From contig JAUTDP010000008.1 of assembly GCA_033439795.1 (NCBI GenBank), positions 2,046,001 through 2,110,000 of the forward strand: a stretch of DNA of 64,000 nucleotides, written 5' to 3'. Positions 13,807-26,261 of the stretch are shown one piece after another (the stretch's first letter is position 1; each line of letters begins with the position of its first letter). The notes under the pieces were generated by a model. That model was given only the letters and a program-made list of their open reading frames with translations, ran no database searches and had not been told where the DNA came from. The stretch is from Sordaria brevicollis. Lineage: Eukaryota > Ascomycota > Sordariomycetes > Sordariales > Sordariaceae. The translations under genes were made by a program, and so were the position numbers.

Positions 13807-14330
13807 TATCAGGATGGTATCCTCTTGTCTTGTCCCACAACCCACCAAAAAAAACTCGCTCAACTGGAGTGGACTGGACTGTCCATTCCCCAGCATTTTG
13901 TCTTCGTATTGGTATTAGCCATGAATTGCGCGGTGTGCGTATCGGCGATGATTGTGATTTTTTTTTTCTTTCTGTTTTTATCCAAGAGTGAGGTGCCAAT
14001 GTAGCTCACCCTTGCAACTCCAGAGCTTCCCTCCAACAGGGGCCCGTTGCAAGGTCGCGAGGAAGGTGCAGGAGGCGTGACCGGGGTGGTGGTTCCCCTG
14101 CATCGCTAGCCCGTCTTTAATGGGCACCTAATAACATAAGGTCGATGGCGGCTTTTTGTCACAGAGCCCCAGGGCAAGTCCCCGCCGCTGCTTGCATGTG
14201 CACCTGCCGCCGGGACCTGACTGGACGAAGAGCTGCCCGAGATTCAGGAACGGTAAGGTACTGTAGGTACCACATTCAGGTACGATACGGGCCTTCCACT
14301 TCACGATAGAGTCTGGTTCGTGAGGCTCAA

Positions 14331-14344
14331 TACCTCTAGAGGTA
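14331..14344. repeat. 14-bp perfect palindrome TACCTCTAGAGGTA
   Basis: TACCTCT is followed directly by its reverse complement AGAGGTA in gene-free DNA. It is related in sequence to the palindromes at 13,782 and 52,573. Function unknown. Confidence 0.6.
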
Positions 14345-17157
14345 GGTCATCACACATTCAGGTCGGGCTGTTATGTGGATCTCCATCGATGGGGATCCAA
14401 CAGGCCGGGCGTATCCAGATTAAACTCGATATTAAACACCCAACACACCAGAAATTGCAACACGACTGCGCCGACCTGGCCAACCACAAACATGTCGGAA
14501 CCAACCCCTGGAATCGAGAAACGACGGACGGGGAAGAGCTCTGTAACTTTCATGAAAATGTTTGGGCGGATGAGCGAGTCCGTGGAGCAAACCCTTTGAT
14601 ACCTCTAGGGAATATCCAGAACGGCGCTAGGTGAAATTGGGTTGTACTTTTAAAAAGCCCGTGGACTGATTTCCCCCTGTCTCGTAGGTCTCTGGTCCCT
14701 GAAGCTATAGTGAACCCCAACTCCCGCCGCCGTCGTCGTCACCACTTTCTTGTCCCCAAGTCAAGACGTCAGACTGACTCTGGAATTCGGGCTATTTATA
14801 TAAAAATAAGGGTAGGTAATTTCCACACAGACGCTGGCATGTTCTTGGGTGTTCCAGCTACAACGAGTCTAGACGCACTTCTCCAGACCTCTCTCGGCCC
14901 GTTCCTGACGGACGCCGGACGACCTTCTCCAGACTGTCTGTCCAGCTACCTCTACACTACCTACACTAACAAGCCAGAGGGATTCTCGAGGGACTTTCAG
15001 TGACGGGAGTGTCAGGGTCCTCCGCTTTCTACGAACCATGATCAACCTCCGCCCAAAACGGCAATGTTCTTGTCGATCACGCTGCAGGCCCAAAGACAGA
15101 GCAAGACACTCGCAGCACTCGCCAACAGAGATGAGCAAGCACGCACTGGGGAGAAACGATGCTCTGGATGCCTGCCACGGTAGCGAGGATAGACGAGGGG
15201 AGTCTCGTCGATCGATCAATCGCTTGTCCCGTATTCCATCTTCCGTCTTCGGCTACCTTACTCTCATGATAACCTGCCCATCACTCATCTCTTTTGCTTT
15301 ATTTCCATCCTCTGTCTCCGGGTGTCATCAAACACAAAGGAAGAACTAAAAAAGAGATCGATCAAAAGGTGCATGTCACCTCTCCTGCCTCGCCTGCCTC
15401 GCCTGCCTCTGCTTGGAGCCCGATGTCCGGTCCTGGCCAGGTCTTGGTTAGAATCAGGCCCCAAATCTGTGCCCCAGAGCGTGCCCGAATCGGTCCATGG
15501 CAGGAATGAGAGCCCATATTACTTACAGTCCACCAAGCAGGTGATAGTGTCGTGCCTGTGCTGTGCCTCATGGCGACATTCTTCTTCTTCTTGTTCTACT
15601 TCCCTTGACGGCGATTAGGCGACAGGCGCCACCAACCCATCCTCCGTCATATCAATGGGCATCACCATCTCCCATATCTGAAGCACGCGTCGATACTGCT
15701 GTGCAAGGTAGGACCAAAGAGGCCAAAGGACCCGATTTCTGACCCTACTGCTAAGTTACCCAAAGCTGTCTGCCACATGGCACCCATTCAACAAGAAATG
15801 ACGCCCGAAACCTGTTGTGTCCCTCTCTGCAAGTCACTTCGCTTTGGAACGCTCGTGGCCACTCGATGGAAATCAACAGAATGACAGATGCAACCCCCCA
15901 GATAACTTGTTGGACTGTTGGAGGGATGATGCCTCATCCAGACCAAAGCCTGGAACGGCCGCTGCCCGCCGCTATGCTCATCGGTCTGGAGAATTGGAAC
16001 CTGAAAATAGTCGCAAACTATCGACGGGAGCCTTTTCTCCCAGTTCTCCTCAGAAAATGGATCGGATGGATCCATCACTCTTGAACGTTCTCCACCATCC
16101 CCAAATGAGCGGCCCTCAACCGGCCCCCCTTTCCTGTTCCTTTTGGGAATGGTCTTGGCCGCCGCCCGGTCTTAGGGGAGAGTGAGTCCCTTGAGGGGCA
16201 GTCAGGGGTTGTCTTCTCCAGGTGGGTAACAGGAACTAAGGAAAGGTCCAGTCACGATGCAGGGGCTCCAATTGAGCCTCTCTCTGTCTTCCGTCTCTTT
16301 TTCTGGCCCCGTCACAACCTCTCCTCTTGTTCTCCAGATCGGTGTCGTCGTTGCGGACACAGAATGATATCTGGTCGGCCACTTTCATATAAAAACCCAC
16401 CACCAAGAATCGAAGCTAATTACCCACACCAGCAGCGAGCCAGGTGCGGATGACAAGAGCCGTGTACTGTGTATGGGAATTGTCTTCATAATACAGGACA
16501 GGCATGATCGGAGCCCAACAGCATCACAAGTTCGTTCGGCTCAGCCATGGCTGCCGATATCCATTCCATGAAACGTCCCGTCGGCCCCCTCCAGGCAAAC
16601 TTTCCTTCCACTACCCGTCGGCTTTCCATTTCATAACAAGAGGCTAAATCGGAGACTCGGCGTGGCTCGTCCACCGTAACATCTGAACATCTAGCCGAAG
16701 AGGCCGTGTCGCAGGTTGAAGACCTGTCATGCATGTGCTACCATTCTAGGTTGCTGATTGCCTTCCACACATGGAAGCCGACAAGACGAGAGAAACATGG
16801 TAGAACCCAAGGCTTTCCGACTTCCACAGCACAGAGTCACAGACACGCCGAAATACATACTGTATGGAGGTTAGCAGCAAGAATTTCTTCGCCCAGAGGA
16901 AGAAGCACCAAAGGCTTCTGTCTCCTTCGCTCGTGGACAATACCAAGACAATCTGATGCAACCTTGGGTAATTACTTTCGAGTCCTCCGGCAACCGAAAA
17001 CCGGACGACATAAGCTGGACCGCCAAGGTAGGTTGATGAGGCTCGTGATGTCTTCTTGCTGTGTGGAGATGGAAAATGGACATATCTCTTGGCCCCATGT
17101 AAGTTCTGGGAATAGCGTCATCAGCTGAAAGAGAGAACCCGGTCGCCGTTTTCTATC

Positions 17158-17426
17158 TACACTCCAACACTGGTTTGATTGTTAGTGCGGTACTTCTATA
17201 GGTAACTGGACTTGAACGAAACCTCGTGATAATAGGATGATATAGCTAATTGCTTTTGTAAAATGCATTACGAAAAGTTGATATGGTATAGGGGCTTTCT
17301 TGAAAGGTACAATCAAAATAAAATTATAGCTCAATTTATAAACAGAACCTCTCCGTAAGGAATCTAAACGCCTGGAGCCATCGACCCGAGGTATCGAGCT
17401 AACAAACAAACCAGTATTGGAGTGTA
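17158..17426. mobile_element. MITE-like element, copy A (TA-flanked terminal inverted repeats)
   Basis: The left end TACACTCCAACACTGGTTTG and the reverse complement of the right end, TACACTCCAATACTGGTTTG, match at 19 of 20 bases. The similarity goes on inward for about 8 more bases (WTTGTTAG) and then weakens. The outermost TA on both sides fits a Tc1/mariner-type TA target duplication. The 269-bp element is A+T-rich inside and has no ORF of note, as expected for a non-autonomous element. A second copy with the same ends but a different centre lies at 38,764-39,083. Confidence 0.8.
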
Positions 17427-17858
17427 CTACTACTGAAAAGGGATCCCTAAGTTTCCAGATCACTCTCACATCAACCCTCGTTAGGGCGCAAGCAAGCATC
17501 GAGATCGATCAGTCCGGTTGTGACTCGCCGAACCTTTCCTTCATCCCCTCTAGATTGCGGTTTATTAGTTCTCCCTTTAGAACTCGACAATTGCAGAATA
17601 CAAAGTTGCCCTATAAGCTGTACCGAAAAACGAACTGCGAGGCACAACCGACACTCTCAAGATGAAGTCATGTCGTTGTCCAAACAAGCAGATTACCGAC
17701 ACTATTCTACATGGCCGTCAAACTTTGAAAACCATGCGGTTCTCATATCCATCGTATGTCCTCCCATTTATCTTTGTCTTGCTTGTCCCTACATCCTGCT
17801 TTTCATACCTAGTACTACATATGTACCTACACGTACCGCTTTTCTGCGGCACCACCAA

Positions 17859-17894
17859 ACACACACACGCACACACACGCACACACACACACAG
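17859..17894. repeat. (CA)n microsatellite with interspersed CG units
   Basis: About 36 bp of CA repeats, interrupted twice by GC in the pattern ACACACACGC. It lies in gene-free DNA. Confidence 0.9.
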
Positions 17895-20312
17895 TTCCCA
17901 ACAAGGCTTACGCTTTGCTTCACCTCTACCCCAGTACATATATCTTCCGTATCACAAACTCACCCCCTTCCCTCTCATTAACCCAGCCCAGCTAGGAAGA
18001 ACCCTTGACCTTGATAAATGTTCGGGAGCAACGGGCGGAAGGCGGAGTGGGGGAGGAGGAGGAGGAGGAAGGGAGGTGAAACATGAGAGATGTTACGATG
18101 CACGAGGAGTGTCTTGAAGCAGCAGCAACTGCGTCCTTAACCTCGGACACTGGAAGTTAAGTAAATTCTGTTTGTAAGTGAGTGGACGCAACGAATAGCA
18201 CATTTTTCTCGAAGAAACCATAGAACGGTTTGTTTGTACTCCTCTTTTGTTCCCCGGCAAGATGGAGCATTTCAACCTGATTCGAATGAAAGAAAAAAAA
18301 GGTATGGGAAAGCAAAGAGAGAGAGAAAAAAAAAAACGAAAAAAATGGAAAGAAAAAATAACATACCAACCAAAACTGCCACCGGCTGGGGCTTCATCGT
18401 CATGAAATCAGGAACAAATCCTCCATCGTATATGGAGGCAGCTGAACACCTAGGTACTGTAGTATGTAACTACGAACGTTCCAGTAAAAGGTAAATATAG
18501 CACAAATAAGCATTATGATCGACGTACCATACCTTAATGGTTGTGTCTTAGTTTTACACACATCCTATACGAAGCAAATTACTATTACATAGCCGTGCCA
18601 GCCGGACAGCCAGCGCGGCTGGGGCCCGAGCTTACATTCATCTTGGTTTCCATACAATGTTTCTTTCCTCTTTTCAAGGAGAGGAGACGGGAGAGGGAAA
18701 GTGGATTGATCAATCTCACAGGAAACCAAGATTGACGAAATTTCCAAGGTCGGTAAAGAGCAGAATCTTAAAGTCATCAATCATTCCTATCAACTTAACA
18801 CTGCCACCATATTGCTATATATCCTCTCCGTATGTAACAAATGCCATACTCTTGAGATTTGACGATCGAACAGGAAACCCGTTTAGGAGACTGAAATAGG
18901 ATATAACGGTAACCCTGGCATCATAATGAAATCTCAGGGTATCGGCTTCTCTTCACCGCAACATCAAATGACCCTAGACAAAGAGAAATGTAGCCTCATC
19001 ATACCACATGGCGTGTGGTGTCACCTTATGCTCGTGCTCATGTAAGTCATCGTCAACATTTGTCAACCCTGCAAGCCAAACAACGACATTGTTTCATCTC
19101 CGGCCTGGTACCCCTTTTTGCCCATTGATGGATCGAGCAAGGGCATTATTATAACGGCATTGATGTTAAGTTGTATCAAAATTGAGGCTGTACACAGCCC
19201 AATCTTAAGAACCAAGTTCGATAGACGTACGTGAAGCTGAACCAAATCAAAGCCGGGGCTGGTAAAAGCGAAAGCTGGCTTTGCCAAATGAATATACATA
19301 TCTGAGTATGTTTGCTTTCCTCGCAGGGGTATACCTACACCGATTCAGCCTGGATGAATTGACACTTCCATATATTCAGTAAGCTTTCCTACTGGGTTGT
19401 ATGTTTCCTAAGTCTGTAGCAAATACGTGATGTAATGTAATGGCTTAAGCGGTCAAAAACCGCAAGTACTTACAGACCAAACACCTGGCTGCGCATGATG
19501 TCTGATCTGGGTTGTCAGCAGCAGAAAAAAAAAGACGAAGAAAACAGAGGAAGGAACTTACCACAGGTATAAGAATACCAGTAAATGTGATACTGCTTTT
19601 CCCTCGATATCTCTCCTAGATTCACACACAGTTAACCTTCCTTCGGACATAAGCGGCCCGGCGGTAGTTTCAAGTTGAGAAGCGTCAAGTGCTAAAGACC
19701 TGTCATGTTGGACGAAGAAAAATTAAGCCGGGGTGTCCATTGTATGAAGCATTCCCTTGCATGCATGGTTTACGTTTACAGGCTGAGTCCTGTTCCGGGC
19801 GGCTGGATGGTTGAGGATCAGCATTAGAAGGGTCCAGTCCCATGGTGGGAATACTAGCTGGTTCGTGGGGGTGATATATCGAGAAGCAACTCTATATGTA
19901 AAATAGACGAGGTTAGTAATGAAACTTTGTCGATGTCGCCCTGGGTTTTTAGGATATTGTAACAAACTTGAGTGTCTCTGATGGCGGGACGAAACACCTC
20001 ACCGTGTTCACCGCAAGAGCGATAATGCACATTTCTCAATGGCATCTACCCAGCGCCACTGGCTACTAGCAGCCTTCCCGTCGTACGTAAACCAAACTCG
20101 CCATATCCTTGAGCAGAAGTATGTAAACAGGCATTCTGCATGGTATCAGATATCGTTCTCAACATTTCCACCTTTTCCGCCCTATTTTCACGACCAGCAC
20201 TAGCACCAGCAGCAAGCCATCTCGCGACAGACAGGGAGAAGGGTATTATTCCGCTTCGGCGGAAGAGCTAGGTAACCGTACTATATCCCAAACGCCACAC
20301 CCTCACCCGCTA

Positions 20313-21687
20313 TCACCGAGGCTTAACATGCTTAGTCCCCAGCTTCAGCGTCAACAAGCTGCCCCTATTCCCCATCTCCGTCCTCCACACCAGCGCCATG
20401 ACACCAAACTCTATCCTCCCGTTATTCTCCTCCACTTCTGGAACCGCCTCCTCCTCTCCTTCTTCCTCTCCTGGATCCCTTTCTTCAATGATAAAACACA
20501 ACTGCTCCGACTCCCCCGGGTGCAAAAACGGTCGTTTTGGTATTTCCCCATTACCTTTCCCCTGTTGTTCACCTTCTTCCCGAACGCCATCCAGCCAATT
20601 ATTACAATCCCTCCATTTGAGTCCCCTCTGCACCTCGGCTAATTTCACCTTCTCCAGCAAAATCGCGTCCTCGGAGCAGTTCTCCAGTTGCGCTTCCAGG
20701 ACCCATCTTCTTAACCTCTTCTTTCCATTTTGGGACTTGCTGGGTAAGGAAGGTAGAGGCCCAGCCTTCGTCCTAACAATCAGCGACGGCTTGCAAATGA
20801 ACTGGTACATTTTGCGAAAAGCTCTCGTGCGCCCGCTGGTCTCGGTGGCTTCGTAGTAGGAGACTGTTACCCCAAGGACGTGGGTGCCTTCTTCCTTGAG
20901 GCCGAAGTTGAGGATCTTTTGGAGGGTGGTGAAGGGGGGAGGAGGTCGAGGGTTGCTGACGTTTCTGTTTTCGTTTCCGCTGCTGTGGTGTTGTTTTCTT
21001 CGCTCTCGATGGTATTATTACTCGTGAGGGTATCGTCGGTGTTTGAAGGCCCAGTGTTATCATCCCCCGCTGTATCTACCAGAACTAACTTGGTCGTTTG
21101 TCCTGAGGGGGTCTGCATCTCGGCTTCGATCTTGACGTCGCGGATCGTCTTTTTAACACCACCCGCGGTGCTGGTCTCGCCGATCGGCGGCGCATTGTGG
21201 TTTGCGCATAGCGTGCAGCTGAATGTCTCGCCAACGTAGGCGGACCCGAACGAGGGTGGGAGGTTGACGATGGGAGATAGGATGAAGGGCTCGGTGTTGT
21301 AGTATCCATCTACTGTCCTTCCATTGCCTGCGCTTTCAATTTCCTGTCCATTCTCTCCATGTTTCTTGATCGGGCCTAGCGGGCTGTACGCGAGTGATGC
21401 CGGTAGGGGAGGTAGATGGCGAGCTGGTGGTAGAACTGCGGGCGCGCCGGCTATGGGAGAGGTCAAGGATGGCGCAATTACTGGAGGGTGTATTGGAAAC
21501 TGTGGCACCAGCGATGGTCGTGATAGTCTTGAATATCGTATAATTAGCTACTTGACTCGAGAATAAGAGACCCAAGTCCTTTGCGACAATGTCAGTCATC
21601 ATCAGGCAGCTAACCCTACCTCAACACTTTGAGCGACACGGAATGCGGCTCCTTGACCTCATGGGAAGGGAATCGTTGGTGGCTCAT
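20313..21687 (-). CDS. TRAPPC13-like protein (DUF974), TRAPP-associated trafficking subunit
   Basis: TRAPPC13 proteins belong to TRAPP tethering complexes acting in Golgi and endosome traffic. Exon 1 is complement(21620..21687), beginning MSHQRFPSHEVKEPHSVSLK. A 92-nt intron (21528..21619) precedes exon 2 from 21527. Family features are VGETFSCTLCANHNAPP, KIEAEMQTPSGQT, LQKILNFGLKEEGTHVLGVT and VSYYEATETSGRTRAFRKMY, ending RTEMGNRGSLLTLKLGTKHV. Between about 21,075 and 20,930 the frame must change from the first segment to the second. One explanation is an intron from a GTTAGT donor (AA|GTTAGT, near 21,088) to a CAG just before the proline-rich stretch (107-134 nt). The other is a single missing C in the six-C run at 20,933-20,938. 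I cannot decide between them, so the internal structure is uncertain though the family call is firm. Confidence 0.82.
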
Positions 21688-22856
21688 CTTCCGTTTAACA
21701 AGTGAATTAACAAATCACAAGCTTCCAACAAACTAATAGCTACGCGACAACAGAATGGTGTTCGATAACAGGCTTGGGGATTATTTCGAGGAAGTTTTGA
21801 AGTGTCGAAGTCTGGGACTCGCGCTTCAGTCCCGTTTTGCTAAACGTGGGCGGACTTAATGCCAAGCCGAAGCTACGGGCAGCCAGCCTGTGGTTCACAC
21901 AGAAGCTTGAGTGGGGCCCAAAATGGTTGTCAGGGAGATCCGAGTTGTGGATTTCAGGGGTCGATGTCAGTGAACGCCCGTCTCTGAATAGCTTCACTCC
22001 GAGCACTTGTGGGCACCGGATCGTTTTGGAGCTGCGGCTGCTAATACTTTCCACGCAACCATTTCCAAAAATTATTCTTAGCCGGTTATCGATTGATCAT
22101 GCATTCTTTCTTGGGCTACATTTCTTCTCGTGTTGATGACTCCCCTGAAACTTCTTGCTATGTGCTACCAACATTCTACTGTAGATTCCTGCGTGAAAAC
22201 GAAGCATCGACGTCAAAGCGATACTGAAGTGCGCTCGTTGGTACGAAAGGCCAGCCAATTGTACCAATCATCAGTAGCACAACTCAACCTTCTTCAACTC
22301 GAAGCTTCGACAAGGTCGGGCATGTTGACTATGCATATCGCTTTAGCAAACGTATCAAACATCTACCTACCTGGTCAAGCATTCGTCTAAAACTCTTCGC
22401 AACTTGCTAAACCTAGACACAAATGACAGCAGCATCTCCAGAATCCACAAGTTCAACTCTGCGCTTATTACATACCGAAAAGAGAGAAATCTGTGCAGCA
22501 TTGTTGGCCAAAACGTCACGCAAAACAAGGCTTTTCAGAGACGTCTTACATTGTCTCCCCCATCCACATCACTGATCGGAGACCGCGTCGCTATTATGAT
22601 GAGTCAGTGTGCCACCACTTCGTCATGTTTTATGGTATAAGTTTAATCGGCCCTCGTCTGGGCGGCAGCCTAGTGTGATGAGATAATCCTGAACAATGAA
22701 CAACAATCTTTACCCTTGGCCTCGGCCAATATCTTTTTATGACTCCTTTGGAGTCCGTATCCCTGCCGAAGCATCAGCTGTAAAAGAATGAAGGCCAAAC
22801 CAAGCCTAAGCACTCGCTGGCTTTCTGAGCTAATAGTATGAAAAGTCAGGCCAGTT
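21688..22856. other. Intergenic region TRAPPC13-like to KH gene
   Basis: This 1.17 kb stretch holds the promoter of the TRAPPC13-like gene and the 3' flank of the KH gene. Short ORFs only, with no recognisable RNA gene. Confidence 0.5.
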
Positions 22857-24925
22857 CTAGAGGCCAGGGGGTGGGGGAACCTGGGAGACAATGTCAGTTT
22901 CCAAACGTATGATACCGGCATGGAGCCTCACATACCGAGCTGTATCCACCAGACATTCCCGGAGGAGCGCCAGGCGGAGGTGGGGGAGGAGCAGCAGATG
23001 AAGGGGGAGGGGGCGGAGGAGGGGCTGCTTCAGTAGGAGGCGGGGGCGGAGGAGATGCCGAAGCACCGGGAGCACCGGGGACACCAGTAGCCGGAGTAGC
23101 AGGCGTTACCTGTCCAGCCTGAGCGGCATACCATTGCTGATACATTTGGACGTAGCTATCGCACTCGTTAGCAGCCTATCAGTGTTGCACGTCAGAAATC
23201 ACTTACGCTTGATAGCCACCATATGCGGCATATGGGTCGGCCGCACCAGCTGCAGCATAGGGATCAGCACCGGCAGCGGCACCGTAGTATTGGGCATACT
23301 GGGCAGCATAATCCGTTGTGGCCGCTGCAGGAGCCGTGGGAGTAGGGGGCGCAACCGATGGACCACCACCGGGAGCAGGCGAGTTGTTGTAGCTGCTGTG
23401 GTGGCTGTTGTCATGATGGCTGCCATGATGATGGTCTCTGTTGCTATTGTAGCCACGGCCATGGTAAGAGTCGCCACCTCTGGGCTCCCGCTCCCTATCA
23501 CGGTAGTCCCTGGGACCGTTGTATTGACGGGGCGGACGGCTCTTGAACTCTTCATACTGCTGCTTGACGTTTTCCATCAGATCCTCGCAAAGCTCTTTGG
23601 CTTTCTCGACCATCTTGGGATCGGGACCAGCGACATGCAGATACATGTCGTCGTCACTCTCGCGGCCCGTTGATGCCTCAATGTAACCGGAGCCGCGGCC
23701 CTTGATCTGGACACGGCAACCCGTCTCCTGCTGGATGTGCTTGACGTAAGCGCCGCCATGGCCAACCACCTGGGCACGGAGATTGAACCCTGGAACGGGT
23801 TCAAGATTGATGGGGATCCTCTCCTCAGGCCATTTGCGCTGGTAGACATGTAAGCGTCAGTGTAGGGAATTAGGAGGGCATTAAACTTACACGACCATAT
23901 TCGTCACGCTCGACCTGTTCCTGATCCCTACGGCGGAAACGGCGTTCGTCAACGAGCTGGGGAAGTTCCTGTTTCATCATCTCTTCGATCTTGGCGACGG
24001 CCTTTTCCAAACCTTCCTTGGTCGTGCTCGTCACATGCAAGTACAGCGGGGGGTTCTGAAGGGATCGTCAGCGATGAGCTCCAGTCGGCCAATCTCGAAA
24101 TAGGATCACATACCGCAGGTGTAGCCATACTCTTGTCTGGATAGTAGCTACCGCGGGTGGTGACATCTTTCAAGAAGACAGTTAATCAACAGTTCTCCAA
24201 CTATAATGGGGATACAGGTGGGCATACCGGCACCAGTCTCGTCTTTGATCTAGATTAAGCAGCCAAGGTCAGCAATTGCAAATGTGGATGGCCCTGCGCG
24301 AGCTATCGTGCCTCCTGTAAGCAAGAGTATCCCGCACACAAGACTGTTCAGCTGCAACGGAAAAGGCTACAGAATATGCGGCCTTGCGAGAGCTGACATG
24401 TGATCAGTGGGTTAACCAAAGGAGTAATTACCATTTTCTGGGTCGAGCCCTTTGTCAGAAGATATCTGTTGCGAAGATCGTTGACCTCGATATCCTTGAT
24501 GAAGTCGCCATCGGAAATGTACATCTCTCCGTTGATGTTCGCAGGAGCACTGCCTTCCCGAGCGGCAGATTTAACGGGTGGAACATCGACGTGTTGGATT
24601 CCTTTGCGAGCCTGAAGCTGGGCTTGGATTCGGGCGGCAGCGGCAGCTACAAATCGTTAGCTACAGTCCATATCGTTGCCTGTGTAGCAAGACAAGATAA
24701 GTGCTTACCAGCAGCGGCAGCAGGGTCAACTGCTGGCTTTGCAGCATCGGGAGTCGAACTGTCACGAGGTTTCGAAAGAGGGCTGCGATCGCGATCACGA
24801 CCAGAGTCGGGCTTTCTCGCGGCGGGAGAACGAGAACGGCGGTCGAAGCGTGAAACTCGTTTGGGCTCGGGTTCGGTTTGGTCAAAGCGAGAGCGCTTCG
24901 CGCTGCGGCGTTCGGCGTCGTCCAT
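22857..24925 (-). CDS. KH-domain RNA-binding protein, KHDC4/BLOM7-like, eight exons
   Basis: Members of this family (human KHDC4, formerly KIAA0907) bind RNA and act with the spliceosome. The exon chain complement(22857..22880, 22936..23155, 23207..23838, 23891..24055, 24114..24166, 24228..24249, 24432..24646, 24709..24925) sums to 516 codons with every phase matching. The N-terminus is R/S/D-rich (RRSRSPAARKPDSGRDRDRS). Next comes a conserved block (NGEMYISDGDFIKDIEVNDL; TKGSTQK) and a first KH-like region (DVTTRGSYYPDKS...PPLYLHVTSTTKEGLEKA). A second follows, INLEPVPGFNLRAQVVGHGG with QETGCRVQIKGRGSGYIE. The C-terminal third is G/A/Y-rich, then runs of proline ending VPPPPGL. Exon 6 in gene order, 24228..24249 by coordinate (the third exon), is a 22-nt micro-exon. 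The gene is intron-rich for this window. Confidence 0.92.
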
Positions 24926-26261
24926 CTTGCGAACAATTCAGTCGAGTAGCGGCTGATTGGGTTGATGACAGAATGCGTCGGATGGTCGCTAATCGAGACG
25001 TGGGGTTTTTGCGTCGAATGAAGGAATAATCGATGTTGTTTAGTTTGTAGTTGCTAAGTTGCTTTGTAAGGCGAGAAAAGAAAACGGGCGGCGTGTGTTG
25101 ATGGTTGGTTGGTTGGTGTTGGACCGTGACCTTTGAAGACCACAGACAGACAGCCCAAGGCAGTGCAGACGTGCAGTGAATGCGAGCTTGTCCTGTGAAA
25201 GGGAAAGGGTTGGCTGTGGGGATTCGTAAAAATCCACGAGGCTATGAGACGTGGACCGTTGGGCGCGCCGTAGCCAGCGCCAAGGCTGGCTGTGATTGGC
25301 TTTATAGACTCAGATCGCTGTGGGTCTTTCCCCGGTTTCGTGGTTTGGGCTCTTCAGTCTCAGCCCGGCCCTGCCCGCTTCTGCAGACGGAACGCAGAAG
25401 TATGGTACAAAGAAGAAGCAGGCAGGTAGGGTATCGTCGGGCCATGAAGGTGCACGACGTCCACGACGTCCAGCCCGCCCGCCCGAGTTGAACTTTTGGA
25501 AAGTACACGATAGTTCAAGTTGCCCATTGACAATCTTACAAATTTTAGTCTTTCAGTTTGTTTTGAGTTCCTGTCTTCCAGTTTCTAGCCCTTGAGTTTT
25601 GATCGAAATCAAACAAATGACCTGGATGTACCATGCTTCACATGTCAGGGTAATATAGGTAAAATAACCCTGACTGTCTCAATGAATGTCTTTTATTCCT
25701 CTGACTGTCCGTCCGACTTCCTCAAGCTACGATACCGATACGTAAGAACAAAGACGGCAGCACAAGCTTCGATCTGCCCGTCGGGAGGGAGTCGAGTCTC
25801 GGCCGGCCGGGCAGGCAAATTCGCGACATCACCATTCGGCAACCCGGGCTTGGGGCCACTGGGGCTCCTCTCTTTTTACATTGGTCAATCCATGTCGGCC
25901 TCCACAATCGGCGGTCACATCGGTCACATCGTCAGTGCATCCCGCTAAGAATCGAGGGCCTGGAGCGTTGTCGAGGGCCCTGTGTCAATCACTGATCCTC
26001 TAACGAGCTCCGATATTCGGGTGAGTCACTAGCGGCTGGTGAAAACATATCCCCAGTGGGGGTAAGTATAATCCATCCATTCGGTTCCTTCCTGACAACA
26101 ATCCATCCCATCCCTTCCATCTCTGTGTGTACATACCTACAACCCTTTCCCCCAGCTCACCACCACCGTAGCATCCCGTTACTTTGTCGGCTCCGGATCG
26201 ATTTGCACGAGGGGCAGTGAAGCACCTTCACCCTCTCTCTCCATCACACTTCGCGACGACC
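24926..26261. other. Divergent promoter region of the KH gene and ilv6
   Basis: This 1.34 kb lies between divergently transcribed genes and should contain both promoters. It carries the TGAGTCA site at 26,022. The ilv6 proximal leader is C/T-rich. Other ORFs are not supported. Confidence 0.6.
26022..26028. promoter_or_regulatory. CPC1/Gcn4-type site TGAGTCA upstream of ilv6
   Basis: A perfect 7-bp AP-1/Gcn4-class palindromic site, 234 bp upstream of the ilv6 ATG. CPC1 is the Neurospora general amino-acid control activator that binds TGA(C/G)TCA. Regulation of ilv6 through it is inferred. Confidence 0.65.

Larger units (their letters stand above)
12151..20312. other. 8.2 kb stretch without recognisable protein genes
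   Basis: The first ~1.5 kb upstream of the DENN gene probably holds its promoter and a long leader. The rest has normal base composition, many short unrelated ORFs, purine and pyrimidine tracts (for example A/G-rich 18,285-18,360), a CA microsatellite and one MITE-like element (17,158-17,426). No ORF shows recognisable domains or a credible exon chain. Non-coding transcripts or an unfamiliar small gene cannot be excluded. Confidence 0.55.

Noticed and set aside
15380..15412. Tandem GCCTGCCTC units as a possible CRISPR or regulatory array
   Set aside because: Only about three short imperfect units; a simple sequence repeat. No CRISPR arrays are expected or seen in this eukaryotic DNA.
16706..17128. 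140-codon open frame in the gene-free stretch
   Set aside because: No recognisable features or codon bias; one of several chance ORFs of this size.
26184..26261. N-terminal extension of Ilv6
   Set aside because: The upstream open frame has no ATG; the ATG at 26,262 gives a proper mitochondrial presequence.
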